Positions 37,745-49,858 of a stretch of 64,000 bases of DNA are shown one piece after another (the first letter of the stretch is position 1; each line of letters opens with the position of its first letter). The translations under genes were made by a program, and so were the position numbers. The notes under the pieces are model-generated. The model was not told the DNA's origin and did no database searches. It saw nothing but the letters and a program-made list of their open reading frames with translations. Source of the stretch: Sipunculus nudus (taxonomy: Eukaryota > Annelida > Sipuncula > Golfingiida > Sipunculidae); NCBI GenBank assembly GCA_026874595.1, contig CM049315.1:75156401-75220400 (forward strand), in the 5' to 3' direction.

Positions 37745-38759
37745 ATATATATATATTTTCAAACTCTTTTCCAATGTTGGGTTAAAGATAACCATTGAAA
37801 CTAACCTGACCTGCACAGATTTCTTAGACGTAACATTTGACCTCCAAAATGACATCTTCTACCCTTACAGAAAACCGAACAATGACCCTCTCTATATCCA
37901 CGCACAATCCAATCACCCCCCAGCTATCATTAGGCAGATACCTATGATGATCAGTAAACGTGTTTCTGACAACTCCTGCAATAAAGAGCTATTTATGAAA
38001 GCCAAACCCATGTATGATGAAGCTTTAGCGAAAAGCGGGTTCTCAGAAAGCTTAAAATATGTTGAACCAACAGTGAAAAGCAAGAGAAACAGGAAAAGGA
38101 AAATAATATGGTTTAATCCACCCTACAGCCGTCATGTAAAAACCAACATTGGCAGAAAATTCATGAAACTAGTTGAAAAACACTTCCCTCAACATCACAG
38201 GTACCACAGGTTATTCAACAGGAACAATTTGAAAATTAGCTACAGCTGTCTACCCAACATGTCTAACCTGATCAGCAAACATAATATGAAGGTTCTAAAT
38301 TCTGACAATGCTGTGAATGCACCCCAAAAACAATGTAACTGCCGTAAAAAAGACGAATGTCCTATGAATGGTCAATGTCAGCTGAAATGCATTGTCTATA
38401 AAGCAACAGTTAGAACAGACAATGACGTGAAACACTACATAGGGTGTACTGAAGGTGATTTCAAGACAAGATATAATAACCACAAGCAATCCTTTCGGAA
38501 CAGATCCCACGCTAAAAACACTGAACTGTCTAAACACATTTGGTCACTAAAAGACAACAATATCAATTACAAGCTCTCCTGGGAAATATCTGCCAAGGCA
38601 GCACCTTACTTCTGTGGGACTAGGAAGTGTGATCTCTGCTTGTCTGAAAAGCTACTTATAGCTACGGCCCCCCCTGGATCATTGTTGAACTCAAGAGCTG
38701 AAATTCTCTCCAAGTGCCGCCATCAAAACAAATTCACCCTGAAATATTTTAAAACCTAG
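37745..38759 (+). pseudogene. Penelope-like retroelement polyprotein, 5'-truncated (RT thumb plus GIY-YIG endonuclease)
   Basis: An open frame runs from 37584 to 38759, but only the part from about 37745 is element-derived. Earlier codons come from flanking DNA and a (TA)n run. The protein starts in the RT palm/thumb (KLFSNVGLKITIETN, FLDVTFDL), after the catalytic YxDD box, which is missing. It then has a basic linker, IIWFNPPYS, a Cys cluster (CNC...CP...C...C) and a GIY-YIG nuclease module (IVYKATV, YIGCTEGDFKTRYNNH), ending CDLCLSEK and CRHQNKF. This order is that of canonical Penelope-like elements with C-terminal GIY-YIG. The absence of any stop in about 335 codons suggests a fairly recent insertion. 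It cannot be autonomous without the RT core. Confidence 0.8.
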
Positions 38760-39366
38760 CATTCGTACTAATATTCAGCGTTCCCCCTTAACCCCCCCCC
38801 CCCCCCCCCCCCCCAACGAGGATCCGCTGGGCAGACTCATTTGTTCAGGTAGTTGTTCTCTCACTGCTGGCTCGTGGAGTCCATTGGATGACAGGAAAGT
38901 TCTACTTTATCCTGGTCTAATGGGCTTTACGACCTTCAGCTAGGAGACTTGCACCACTTGGTATGAGTATAGTATATTTGCCTTTTATATTGTATATTTG
39001 CCTTGTATATTGTGTATTTTCACAGTATATGTGTATTTTTATCATATCATATGTATACTACTGATATGTTCACTGCTTCCAAGGCCCTATTAGAAATCAT
39101 TTCAATATGCTGATTGAGCATCCTGGTTATATCTTTGTATTATATTTACAATTTACTACATTATATAACCTCTTTGCCCTGCCCTGTTATGTTCCAGTAT
39201 CGCACGTGTACCCCGACCAATCCTATTGTGCACCCGAGAACAATAGGATCAGTGTCAGTCTTTCACATGCCCCCCCCCCCCCCTACCCGAATCGCACAAA
39301 GCATAATCTCGTAATCTCGTAAAGTCTCGGCTTTTCAAACCACGACGTTAGCTTCATTCTAACCAC

Positions 39367-39414
39367 ATTCACCTGATGATCGGGTCGCATCCCGTGAAAC
39401 AGTCTGTTGTGAAT
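39367..39414 (+). ncRNA. Type I hammerhead ribozyme-like motif in the 3' region of the Penelope-like element
   Basis: The order and pairing fit a minimal type I hammerhead. Helix I is ATTCAC (39367-39372) with GTGAAT (39409-39414), 6 bp. The CTGATGA core is at 39373-39379. Stem II is CGGG/CCCG (39381-39384 with 39391-39394), with a U-U at its base and a 6-nt loop. GAA is at 39396-39398. Helix III is ACA/TGT (39399-39401 with 39405-39407), with a 3-nt loop. The predicted cleavage is after U39408 (GUU). Penelope-like elements are known to carry hammerheads in their terminal repeats. The U-U in place of a first pair of stem II may lower activity. Confidence 0.6.
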
Positions 39415-39438
39415 TAACAGTGTTGTTTTTCTTCAGAG

Positions 39439-39439
<1 letters not shown>

Positions 39440-39486
<47 letters not shown>
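39440..39486. repeat. (TA)n microsatellite between the Penelope-like element and a solo LTR
   Basis: About 23 TA units between the two insertions. Confidence 0.97.
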
Positions 39487-39492
<6 letters not shown>

Positions 39493-40131
39493 GACTGAGG
39501 CCATCTCATGACCTGGATTGGTGTACCCCGCATGGATCTCCCCCTGTGGTCTGGACGTTTTCGTGACGCCTGTCGTCAGTGTTTGTGTCAAGCAACATAG
39601 CATTGCCAAGCCTTTTGTTCTGGACACAGGAAAAAAAAAGAAAACAGGCATAACACAGAATTGGTCCAGGGACTTGTACCGCCCTATAAAAGGGGATAAT
39701 ACGAGAAACTTGCCGAGGATTGATTTGTTTTCGATAAAGGATCCTGGCTTCGCCAGCATTACATGTGGACTTGCGAACCTGCCATGAGCTTTTGTGAGCC
39801 ACCATGAATTTTCGTTGAACTTTGAGCCGGTCTTTGTTTTGTGAACTGGGATTTGCTACGAACATCTTGTGATTGCCGAATGGTAATGGACTTCAGTTAA
39901 GTATTTGATTGAGTTACAGGACATACCAGAGACTTTGTTTAGCTTGCATTAATAATTAATCCTATATTTTTGTTTGTAATTGTATATATTTATATAATGC
40001 CATGATTCGGATTAATAGAGCACCTTTATCGCAGCTATAACGTCTTTCCTTTTTACCTGTGAGGATACGTGTCTGAACTTTTGTGTTGCTGTCAGTCAAG
40101 TCAGATTTGCGGCGGGATGAGGACCGTAACA
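39487..40131 (+). mobile_element. Probable solo LTR (645 bp)
   Basis: Starts TGTTGTGACTGAGG and ends GACCGTAACA. It has a TATA box CTATAAAAGGGG at 39684-39695 and no partner copy in the window. The flanks are TA-rich (left) and ATAAA (right), so a target duplication cannot be proven. The start lies directly after a (TA)n run. Confidence 0.5.
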
Positions 40132-40285
40132 ATAAACCGAAGGGACCTCGATAAAGTGGTCGCATTTAAGGTGGTCGTCTAAGCAATGTCTGATAACAAA
40201 ATTTGGACCTTAAGAAAAGGGGTCGTTATTTTGAGGTGGTCGCTGATCCAAAGTGGTCGTTAGGTAAGGTATTACTGTATATATA
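40132..40285 (-). mobile_element. 'GGTGGTCGTC' element end, copy 1
   Basis: Repeats of AAGTGGTCGCATTTAAGGTG, GGTGGTCGTCTAAGC and GGTGGTCGCTGATCC lead to TATTACTGTATA. This is the layout of subterminal repeats near the end of a DNA element. Confidence 0.45.
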
Positions 40286-41032
40286 TATATGTAGCGCAGC
40301 TGCCCCTAAGATGATCGTTAGGATGTTCACCTGGAGTACCCGTAAAATATACCAACCCTGCTGCCATTAGTTACCTTGCACTTCCTTTAAATATATCCCG
40401 CACCTTCAAAAACAGCTTATAAATCAGCTGGCATTGTGCCACGGAAATTGTCAAAATGTGTACTGTTGTAAATTAAACCTAATTCTACGATGGCTTTAAA
40501 ATATTTTATCTAGGCCATACATTAACAACATTAAATTGTATTTATTAAGACCTTATTTAAAACAGCTGCCTAACACGATGTTATTTTTGTGTCATAAAGT
40601 GCCCGCAATAATTGCTGTGTAAAACACACCTCCCCTGTTACACCTGCAAACAGATGGTTTTCATCTGCCCCATACAGATATTAACACCAAGATAATCAGA
40701 ATTTACCACAGCTCAAGTTTTACACTGTGATCAGTACTACACGTTATATAGGCCTATCTGAGAGCAGATAAACAGATGTCACGGAAGATAATTAATTTCT
40801 TAAAGCGTTCATTGTATATTTTCTTGGCAGATCCAAATTATGATGCTAATGTTAACTGATCAGTGAATGAAATGCGTGTACTTTAACTTATTGCGAATTA
40901 TATAGGTCCAGTCCAGTTTGCGGAAACGCTTAGATGTATAATGTTATTAAGGCGGTCATTGTTCGTTTGCAGCGATCCCACAGTTGTTTTGCAGCACCCT
41001 CTGGTGTTAACTTTTATAACGACTATATTATT

Positions 41033-41037
<5 letters not shown>

Positions 41038-41090
<53 letters not shown>
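41038..41090. repeat. (TA)n microsatellite
   Basis: About 26 TA units, directly before a SINE family 2 fragment. Confidence 0.97.
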
Positions 41091-41093
<3 letters not shown>

Positions 41094-41099
41094 GTCACA

Positions 41100-41290
41100 T
41101 ATGATAGCCTGTAGCCGCAGGTGCGGTAGGCATAATGAACTTCCCTAGGAATTGATTCCCCAAGGATGATTAAACACTATTGACCCGCAGGTGCTGTAGA
41201 CTTCGTGTCATGGCGACACCAGTACATAAAATGACAGGAACCAAGTGCTTCCCCTCTGTCATGCAGTTTTAAAGAAAAAATTGAATTCAG
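41100..41290 (+). mobile_element. SINE family 2, body/tail fragment
   Basis: The plus strand has CCGCAGGTGCGGTAGGC, then a second CCGCAGGTGCTGTAGACTT, GGCGACACCAG and GACAGGAACCAAGTGCTTCC. It follows a (TA)n run directly. Opposite orientation to the other copies. Confidence 0.5.
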
Positions 41291-42974
41291 CAAATGTACA
41301 AAGCCTAGGAAAATATCTCATAAGAAAAAAGGTAGGCGGCTAATTCCACAAATAAAGTATATGAAAAGTATAAAAATATGATGTATTACTTTGGCGTCTG
41401 TTATACTATTTCATTTTATATTCTGTCATTGCAAGGATGCGCTGTTCCATTTTTTTTTGTCATACCCAGGGGCACATCGGGATTTTAGAACATGGGGGTT
41501 CATATCACATCGACCATGGGCAAGCGGGGTTATGGTGGAGGGGGGAATGGTGCGGACATTTTTTTTTAATATAGGGTGTAGGGGCACAATTCTTTGGTGG
41601 TCTCGGTTCTTTTTTCATTATTAATCGTCTTTTGTTCTGCTCGTCATATTTTAATGGTCTGAAAAGTTTGAATTGTACAGTCGAGTATTTTATTATGTTA
41701 GTATTTATCGCTGTATAGATACGACAAGTTCGACAGCAGTGTACTACTCCTTCTGTTAGTGACCTCTGGTGGACAATATCAACACTATCGTCATTTTCAC
41801 AAAGAAGGGCCCTGTCCCCGTGTTTGTACCTTGTTCTCACCCAAGCATTTATTTACATCCAGCAGGTGTGGAAAGTGGATTTAAGAATAGGGGGTGGTGG
41901 GGTGGGGGGAGTATCGCTTTTAGTTTTATCATACGTTGTAATGATGCAAAACATGCCATACATATTAATTACTCTAAATTTATCTTTCGGTCCTGATTTC
42001 GGTATTAATTTAGCCATATAGTTCTAACACCCATGTTTTTTTAATAAATCTGTGTGTTAGAACGTTGTATAATAACTAAAGTCCGTTCCATCCTCTCATT
42101 TCCACCCTTTTTTTGTGAAAATTTGTATTAATTACGTTTCAAGGGAAACAGTTATGGTGTACAGTAGAGGATTAAAGGACCTCATATTCAACAAGGTTAT
42201 TATATACTTACCTTACACCTTATTTAAAAAACAGAATTATTTGAAAATATAAGAAATCAGTCTACATTTTACAACATATCAGACCCATTAAGGCGGTCAA
42301 GGTTAATGGTAACTTGCATGAAAAATCAATCATATATACCAGATCATTGTGAAGAGACAAAAATGTTGTGAAACATAAACTTGGGATTATTGTAAAATTT
42401 TTAATTGACTTAATAGGTTGCCTCTTCCATATGTAGTTTTCTCGGAAATTATTGAAAAGATAATATTTAAAAAAAATTATCTACAAAAATAGTTGGACAG
42501 CAGGTGCATATGGTGAAATGGACTATAACGTTGGGCACTCCCCACGGCTCAGATGGTGGCGATCGGTGGACTTCAGTGGCGTCTTCGGTCGTTTTCTTTC
42601 ATAATCGATTAAATCGAATACATTTTTTGCATAATCAATGAAAAACGATTATGTATGCACTTACAAAGAAGTCATATTATTCCGATAAAATATATTCTTA
42701 TTCTGTCAGAGATATCAGAAACACAAGGCACGTAACAGCGAACAACATTAAAACTTAACCTTGTGCAACGAATAAGTATCAGCAACCCGGGCATTGCCTT
42801 GACTTTTTAGCGTAATATACAAGTTAGACTGAATTTATTCGGCCAATTATTTTAAGCATAATACTTTACAGCATAATTCACTGTAACAAAGAGAGTACAT
42901 AAAATAATTTATAATTAATCGATCATCGGTCGTTTTCTATCTTTCAATCATCGAATGTGATTTTGCAAACAATT

Positions 42975-43130
42975 CCTAACACTGTAGTAGTGGGTGAGAA
43001 CACCCGTAAACCCGGAGAAACCCATCGACCCTTTGACTAGCCATCATATCTCACACTTACGGCCAGCGGGGATCGAACCCTTGTCGCCAGCGGAGAGAGC
43101 ATGCTTTTTCCACTCGACTACCCACAAACG
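42975..43130 (-). mobile_element. tRNA-derived SINE, family 1, copy 2
   Basis: Same layout as the 23.3-kb copy: GTCGAGTGGAAAAAGCATGC (A-box region) and GGTTCGATCCC (B box) on the minus strand. The body has GTTTCTCCGGGTTTACGGGT. Confidence 0.65.
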
Positions 43131-43198
43131 TATGAAGTATACATGAGACTGAAGTCAGCACATGTATATACAAGATTATCCTATTTTAAATAATTTTT

Positions 43199-43296
43199 AA
43201 TGAAGATAACGTTCTAACGACCGTGGCCATTACCCTGTATACATTTTAATGAAGATAATGTTCTAACGACCGTGGCCATTACCCTGTATACATTTA
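43199..43296 (+). repeat. Tandem duplication of a 49-bp unit
   Basis: AATGAAGATAACGTTCTAAC at 43199 and AATGAAGATAATGTTCTAAC at 43248 start two nearly identical 49-bp units (one clear substitution). A short GA run follows. Confidence 0.9.
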
Positions 43297-43969
43297 ATGA
43301 GAGAGAGAGAGACTTGTCTATACGACATTGTACAAACCTGAAAATAAATGGACATTTTGGGTCAGTTGGTTATATTTATTTTATATATTTTTATTATAAT
43401 CTGTCAAACATTTATTAAGCGACTACTGAATGTAAATATTCTTGCGAGTTCTTTAAAACATATGAACGTTTTGAAACTTTTTTTTAATAAATTTTTCATG
43501 GCCGCCCTATAACTTGTCATGAAAATAGCGTCAAGTTTATTTAAACTTCATAAACACACAATAAAAGAAGTGTACACGGCAAGTTTGAAATTCGCCTAAC
43601 ATTGACCTTGGGTTGTTGTCCTGGTTTCCCGACTTTTAATATGTGAAGTCTTGCACGTAAATCACAGTAAATGTACACTATGTATAATTTATCATTGCAT
43701 TGCAGAATGTTCGAGTATATACTAGTAAGTAATTGTACAGATCCTTGTGCTTCTATAAATAGAACACATATATCATTATCTTCACTATTTCTGTAACACC
43801 TATATACCACACTTTATGTATAATTATAATTTGTAACGATATATATTGTTGCATGAATGTCTCACACTTATAAATACAACATGTCTCAGTCCAGTGTTAT
43901 GTTGACTTTCATTTTTGATTAAGATTATTTTTTTACTTCAAGTGGAATTGTCACGGTCAATGTTTATAT

Positions 43970-44105
43970 ATGAAGGGCGTGTCTGCATGTGACAGTGCGG
44001 GACATATTGCGATAAAGTGGTCGCATTTTCAAGATGGTCATCTAAGCGAAGTCGGTTATCTGGAGAAAAATATAATTGGGACTGTGAAATTAACTGTATA
44101 TATTG
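43970..44105 (-). mobile_element. 'GGTGGTCGTC' element end, copy 2
   Basis: GATAAAGTGGTCGCATTTTC, AAGATGGTCATCTAAGCGAA and a TTAACTGTATA end match the 40.1-kb copy. Confidence 0.45.
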
Positions 44106-44164
44106 TGTCAGTTGTCATTCCACGTGTTCCATGTTCTATGCATGCGTTTTTAAGTTTTATTTGA

Positions 44165-44560
44165 TGGAGGTGACAGCCTAATTTATTAATGCTGACCTAT
44201 CCAATTCTTAAGCTAAGTGTTAATTTGGGAAGTTCCATTTCGGTTTAGGACTACATGACAGGGAGGAAACACTCGCTTCCTGTCACTTTATTTTAAATCA
44301 TTTTGTCACCAAGGCCCAGGTTCTACCGCACCTGCAGGACCTGGGTGTGTGATCAACACCAATTCCTGATTCAGACCACCGAGGAGCCTCCCAAAGACGT
44401 CCTCGTCTCCACATTAAGCCTGCAGATCGCTCAACCTGGGTTGGGGCCAACCATGAAAATCTCACCGCCTGGGCTGTGATTTGAACCCCCTACCTCCCCG
44501 CTCTACCCCTAAACCACGCAAGCCGGTTCTATACTTTCGGCCGCTTGAAGTTCGGGGAGC
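44165..44560 (-). mobile_element. tRNA-derived SINE, family 2, most complete copy
   Basis: Minus-strand head: GCGTGGTTTAGGGGTAGAGC (A box) and GGGGTTCAAATCACAG (B box). The body has GCAGGTGCGGTAGAACCTGG, then GTGACAGGAAGCGAGTG near the tail. Shares the body with the copies at 33, 36 and 41 kb. Confidence 0.65.
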
Positions 44561-44892
44561 TTCTCGGCCCGATGGTACAAACCAACTTTGATGATGGTGG
44601 GTGGATGGCAACGATATATATGGGCATAAATTTTTAGGCCAGTGCATGGGCTGACATTATCAAATCGGACACTTTTCAAATATAAGCATGCTTGCTAATA
44701 TATTAATATGTTAGAAATAGGCCGACTGCTTTTTTTTTTTCTTACTATCAGTTCTGTTAAATTCCATCTCTGCTCTCTTACCTATAATGTGTACAGTCAC
44801 CGAGGCCAGTATAATAAAAGGCATACTATATTTTTTTATTTACGAGTTAATGCACACCTGGAGACATATAAAAAATGGTGTAAACATATAAG

Positions 44893-44894
<2 letters not shown>

Positions 44895-44986
<92 letters not shown>
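44895..44986. repeat. (TA)n(GA)n microsatellite
   Basis: About 18 TA units, then CA and about 26 GA units. Confidence 0.97.
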
Positions 44987-44989
<3 letters not shown>

Positions 44990-44991
<2 letters not shown>

Positions 44992-45212
44992 CGCTAACAC
45001 GACCATCTGCGGGACCATCAAAACTGTTCTTATTGTTGGCTGGTCGTGTTAGGGGGAGGTTTCAGGGTGAGTAACATTTTTCCAGAACCAAAACAGTTGT
45101 CGTCTTAGCGGGATGGTCGACTTAGCGGGGTGGTCGTCTTAGCGGGGTGGTCGTCTGAGCGGGGTGGTCGTGATAGTGGGGTTGTCGTCAGGCTAAATTT
45201 CACTGTATAAAA
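44990..45212 (-). mobile_element. 'GGTGGTCGTC' element end, copy 3, with 17-bp tandem repeats
   Basis: Five tandem 17-bp units of the type GGGGTGGTCGTCTTAGC run from 45114 to about 45195, ending TTTCACTGTATA. Upstream, CTAACACGACCA and TGGTCGTGTTAG (near 44994 and 45040) form a 12-bp hairpin. The units look like transposase-binding repeats. No coding sequence. Confidence 0.55.
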
Positions 45213-46254
45213 CGGTAGCACTTAGTGTAGGGATTTCATTTTATTTTTTTTATACACTGAAGCATAATCCATGCAATTAAGCTGTCTAAACTTTATAAAT
45301 GATCATATGAAACGACGCAGTAAAGCAAATAGAGTGTATCTTTCAGCAAAGTGTGTGTCCTATTCCAGAAAAAAAGAAGAAGAATACAACCTGACCATGT
45401 CAGTAAAGAAGCAAGATCAAAATACCCCTATTCACAAGCAGACAGTCTAGTAAACAACACTATAGTAACCCCTTTAAAAGGTGTTAGAATATTAAAAACA
45501 AACTATGAAAGAAAAACATGCTGACCATACATAATATCCCGCCACTTATTAATGACTCCGTAAATGACCATAGGGACTCTTGGTAAAGCTATCTTAGTAA
45601 ACGAATAATTCACAGAACGCACTGGTGTCACTGATGAATAAATTTCAACTCGTCTGGTTCCGAAACATCGCTTATAAACAAGTGAATATTAATCAAGGAA
45701 ATTCATGAAATGTGCGAAATTAACGATATTTGACCAGAACATGCAGGTCAACAGTCCCTGATATCTCATTATGTGCTTCAGGAATGTTCCCGTGAATTAG
45801 GCGATTATGTTATTCACTATGCATATACATGAAGATGTTTAACTTATTCATAGAGACATGCAGATTGCAGAAGCATTAATTGCCATGTCCAGAGGAAAAC
45901 ATCGATTGTAACTCAAATATCGAAAAAAGGGTGATGTATCAAATCCTATTAACAACAGGCAAATTATTAACAATGTATTACTTTATATTTTAATATTACA
46001 AAAGGTGTGCTTAAAATACTAATACAATTAAAAGATGTGCTTTATATACTACTTATATGCTTTCATAAAACAGCCTTCAATCGACCTACCGTTTGTCTCT
46101 AACATTGATCGATGATATTTTTTGTAATAATTATCAGAATTAAATCTAATGGAAAGATAATTGCAGGTGCATTTAATCATTTTACATAAATGTAAGTTCC
46201 ACCTTGACTCGACATATTTCATTATCAACTGTTGATCCATAAAATTATATATCC
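45213..46254. other. Non-coding, no gene seen
   Basis: AT-rich, featureless. Confidence 0.5.
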
Positions 46255-47585
46255 AAAATGTTAAAAATTCATTATTTATCAGGCCAGTTGATAATATAGA
46301 AATTCAAAATATTTGTTTGGAAGATAGTAGTGCTGGTTGGGATGATTTTACGAATAAGGATGTTAAAAGGAGCATTAATTTATTTGTGAATATGCTGATA
46401 CATGTCTTTAATTTGTCACTTGAGAAGGTGATTTTTCCGGATGAGCTTAAAATTGCTTAAGTGGTTCCATTATTTCAAAGTGGTGAATATATATGTTCAT
46501 TAATAATTACAGACCTGTGTCAGTTTTACCATTATTCTTTAAAATACTAGAAAAATATTGTGTATAGTAGATTGATAAAATTTATTAACAAATATCAGCT
46601 TTTATATAAATATCAGTTTTTTTTAGAGAGAAACAGGTACCCAATCTTGCTTTATTTGTTTTAATCGACAAAATTATGTGTGACATAGTACTTGGTCTAT
46701 TTCTTTGATACTGTTATTTCTGCAATATTATTTGACAAACTATATAAATATTTGACTGAGGGGTACTGCCCACAGATGGATTATTAGTTATCTATCAAAT
46801 CACAAACAATTTGTCTGTTATGACAATATTATCTCATCAGGTTGTGATACTATACAATGTAGAGTTCAACAAGGCTCAGTAATTGGGCAAATCTTATATA
46901 ATCTTCTTGTTACGTTCTCATATTATTTGGAGATGATAGTAATCTTTTTATTAACTGAAAACCCCATCTGATCTGATTGATTGTATGACTACTTAACTGA
47001 ATAAACTTGTTCAGTGGCTGAATGCAAATAAATTAACAATGAATACTAAATAACTCATTTCCAATTTTTCAGCCTTAACAAACGGAGAATTCATGTTAAT
47101 AAAAGCAGGCCCCCTATTAATTGTTATTAATGGTGATAATTTCGCCAGAGTAGACTCTGCTACGTTTTTAGGGGTAATAATAGATTCACTGTTAACGTTG
47201 TCCAAGCACATACGGAACATAAAGACTAAAATTTCTATAGGTATAGGAATTATAGGGAAACCAACGAATGTTTCAATAATCTACTCTTATTACACTTTAT
47301 TATTCTTTTATCTATCCATATTTAACTTATAGTATTAAAGTGCGGGGTTCTGCAGGGGTGTCTGCACTTCTATAATTCACATACACATAGCCTGTTTATT
47401 TCACTCAGGTTACTAACCCTAGAAAATAACTACAATTATAGTGTTGGTTAATTTATGCATAAGGATAATTATGAATTGTTACCTATAATTGTACTTGAAT
47501 TGTTTTGCAGAATTTTAGATGTACATAATTAAGGTCTAATCATCGTCAAAATTCATGAAAATTACATTTATCTGAAAAACATCTG
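46255..47585 (+). pseudogene. LINE reverse transcriptase remnant (CR1/Jockey-type), dead
   Basis: Translating across frames gives the family's order. DNIEIQNICLEDSSAGWDDF opens it, then NLSLEKVIFPDELK, a degenerate 'NYRPVSVLP' block near 46510, and RLIKFINKYQLLYKYQF. Then come RKQFVCYDNIISSGCDTIQC and VQQGSVIGPILYNLL, a catalytic box read as LFGDD near 46930 (normally FADD), and DSATFLGVIIDSLLTLSKHI in the thumb. Many stops and shifts. No endonuclease domain. Confidence 0.75.
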
Positions 47586-47589
47586 GTTT

Positions 47590-49270
47590 TATAATAATAA
47601 TAATAATAATAATAATAGTTTATTAAGCCTTCAGAGGAAGAGTACATGAACATAAAACACAATAAAATATGAAGTAATAAGAACAGTAAAACCACAGATA
47701 AGACACCGTATTATACATAAAAACAATATATTAAAATGGTGTCAGAAGCATATTTAAGATATATTTATTATAAGGGCCGTGACTGACCAATAACTGCCGG
47801 ACGGTGTCTGACATTCCATCACTGACATCATATTTCAATTCCTTTTTTACCCTTTGCTTGTACCCCTTATCAAAAATATATTTGAGAAAACTTATACCAT
47901 ATTTCAGACACGTTTCTTTTAATCTTGCAATAAGATCTGAATGACCACTCAGTTTGCCACAAGCATGCATATTCAGTAATATAAAAAGGCCTTGCGCGAG
48001 ACTTATTACTAAAGATGGCGCATGTTAAATCAAGACCATTCAATTCAACTGTTTTTTGTATCCTACATACATTCAGTGCTTTCTAAATGGGAGAACTTTT
48101 GCAATATTTATGTAAACCAATACCAACCTTTAGAAGTTGTGACTGTAACTTCTCCATTTTTTGTTAAAGATTGTTTACTGACATATATGGCACATGTACC
48201 ATGTGTCAGCACAGGCCTAATAGCTGTTTTCCACACATATGATAAAGAATCAACATCGCTTATAAAGTTTGAGAAACCAGCTCCTTGAAGAGAATAAAAT
48301 GCCCTCCTGCATGCATTTATGCGGTCATCAATATGCTCCTTAGGATTAGAATTTGACAAAGTAACACCAATATATCTCACACTTTTGCATTCAGTCAGCT
48401 TAACACCATCAAGTCGCCATTCAGGGCGAGGTTCTAATGTACACTGCCCAAAAACGACACACTCGGTTTTCTGTGGATTAAACCTAAGACCATGTTGTGT
48501 TATATACGCATCAGCTAAATCAATCATCTTTTGTAAACCAGAGGCAGTCAGACTTGCTAATATGAGATCGTCAGCATAACAGAATATACATTGTAAGATA
48601 CATTATTAATCTTTATGCCACCTGTAAAATTCGATAATGCGTTGATCAAGTCTTGATAGAATAAATTAAAGAGAAAAGGGGAGGTTAGTCCTCCCTGACG
48701 TGTGCCCTTGGTAATCTTAGCTGTGAACCCCATTTAATTTGAACTGTTATTGATTCATACCAGTTCACAATCAGTACCCAGCAGTGATCAGGTATAACGT
48801 TCATAGCTTTCTTAAACAAAATAGCATGTGGTACAGCATCAAACGCATCCTCTGCATCTAATGAACATGTATAGACGGGAGAACCACGCTTGGAACAATA
48901 CGTTATGACATCATTAGCTAGGGAAGAGGCCATATTCGTCCCTCGCCCTGCAACGAATCCGAATAGCAAATCACTAAATTCATGGAGATCAGATACATCC
49001 AGTCCATATAATTCCATAATTTTTTATATAGTACATGAGATTGTAATAGGTCGATAATTTCTTGGTATAGTAGGATCTAGAGTTGGTTTTTTAAGTAAAG
49101 GTACCAATAACCCTTGATAAAAACAACCTGGCACAACGCCATATCTGATACCCAGAGTAAACATTGTACTAAGATAAGTAATAATCCTAGATTGAATATA
49201 GCGTGCTTAAAATGTTCAGATACAATACCATCCATACCTGGCGAGCAGGTATAGATGTTTGCTATATCTA
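47590..49270 (-). pseudogene. Second LINE reverse transcriptase remnant, reverse strand, with (TTA)n 3' tail
   Basis: Read on the minus strand from about 49270: SPGMDGIVSEHFKHA, KKPTLDPTIPRNYRPITISC, FGFVAGRGTNMASSLANDV, LDAEDAFDAVPHAILFKKA. These are followed by a GGLTSPFLFNLFYQDLI block, FCYADDLILAS (the catalytic box, near 48570), GLRFNPQKTECVVFG and RYIGVTLS. A C-terminal region follows with a stop near 48090 and a frame change near 47975. It ends in (TAT)n at 47591-47615, a typical LINE tail. 5'-truncated, with no endonuclease. Different subfamily from the neighbour at 46.3 kb. Confidence 0.78.
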
Positions 49271-49858
49271 TCTTTTCACAAAAACACGTTCCTGGGGTTA
49301 TATTGTATCAATTAGAAAAATAAGTATTTTAATTCAGATGTCAACCCCACGTGGGGTGCAAACAGGACCAACTGTCAGCTCGGCGATAGTTAGCAGCGTG
49401 CAAGTTGCTTATTGGTTAACCATGCGCTGGCGGTATTAGGCAGATGGTTGATTGACAGGTGTGGGGAAGCCGCGGTCAGTCAGCCGGGAAAGAGCTTATC
49501 TTTATTACCGGCACTTACTAATTGGCACTAATTAATACAAACACGTGCCCCCCCCCCTATACGCCTAACCAAGAAGAAAACTGTACATCGTTTTCCTCCA
49601 GTCGCCGAATAATGTCTATGTCACTGCCCTAAAATATGTTAGTGTCACCCAATAATGGTCCTGGCACCAAGAATATACCCAGAAATATGAATTTATCGAT
49701 TGTTATTTCTGTAATATTGACCCTGTTATACACTATAACATTTTACTGCCAAGGTCCATCATTACATCGCCAAAACCATCACCGAATACATCGTTCCTTC
49801 TTCTATAACATACACTATCTTCAAACTGAACGTCATGGGTCGAAGAAAATAGAGTAGA

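Larger units (their letters stand above)
37745..39438 (+). mobile_element. Penelope-like element insertion, 5'-truncated
   Basis: The element spans the coding remnant, a poly-C tract (38791-38814), about 550 bases of non-coding 3' sequence and a hammerhead-like motif (39367-39414). It is bounded by (TA)n runs on both sides (about 37735-37756 and 39440-39486). The right limit is inferred from the repeat boundary. Confidence 0.6.

Noticed and set aside
41391-42021. Overlapping frames on both strands
   Set aside because: Built on G-rich simple tracts, with no recognised domain or splice context.
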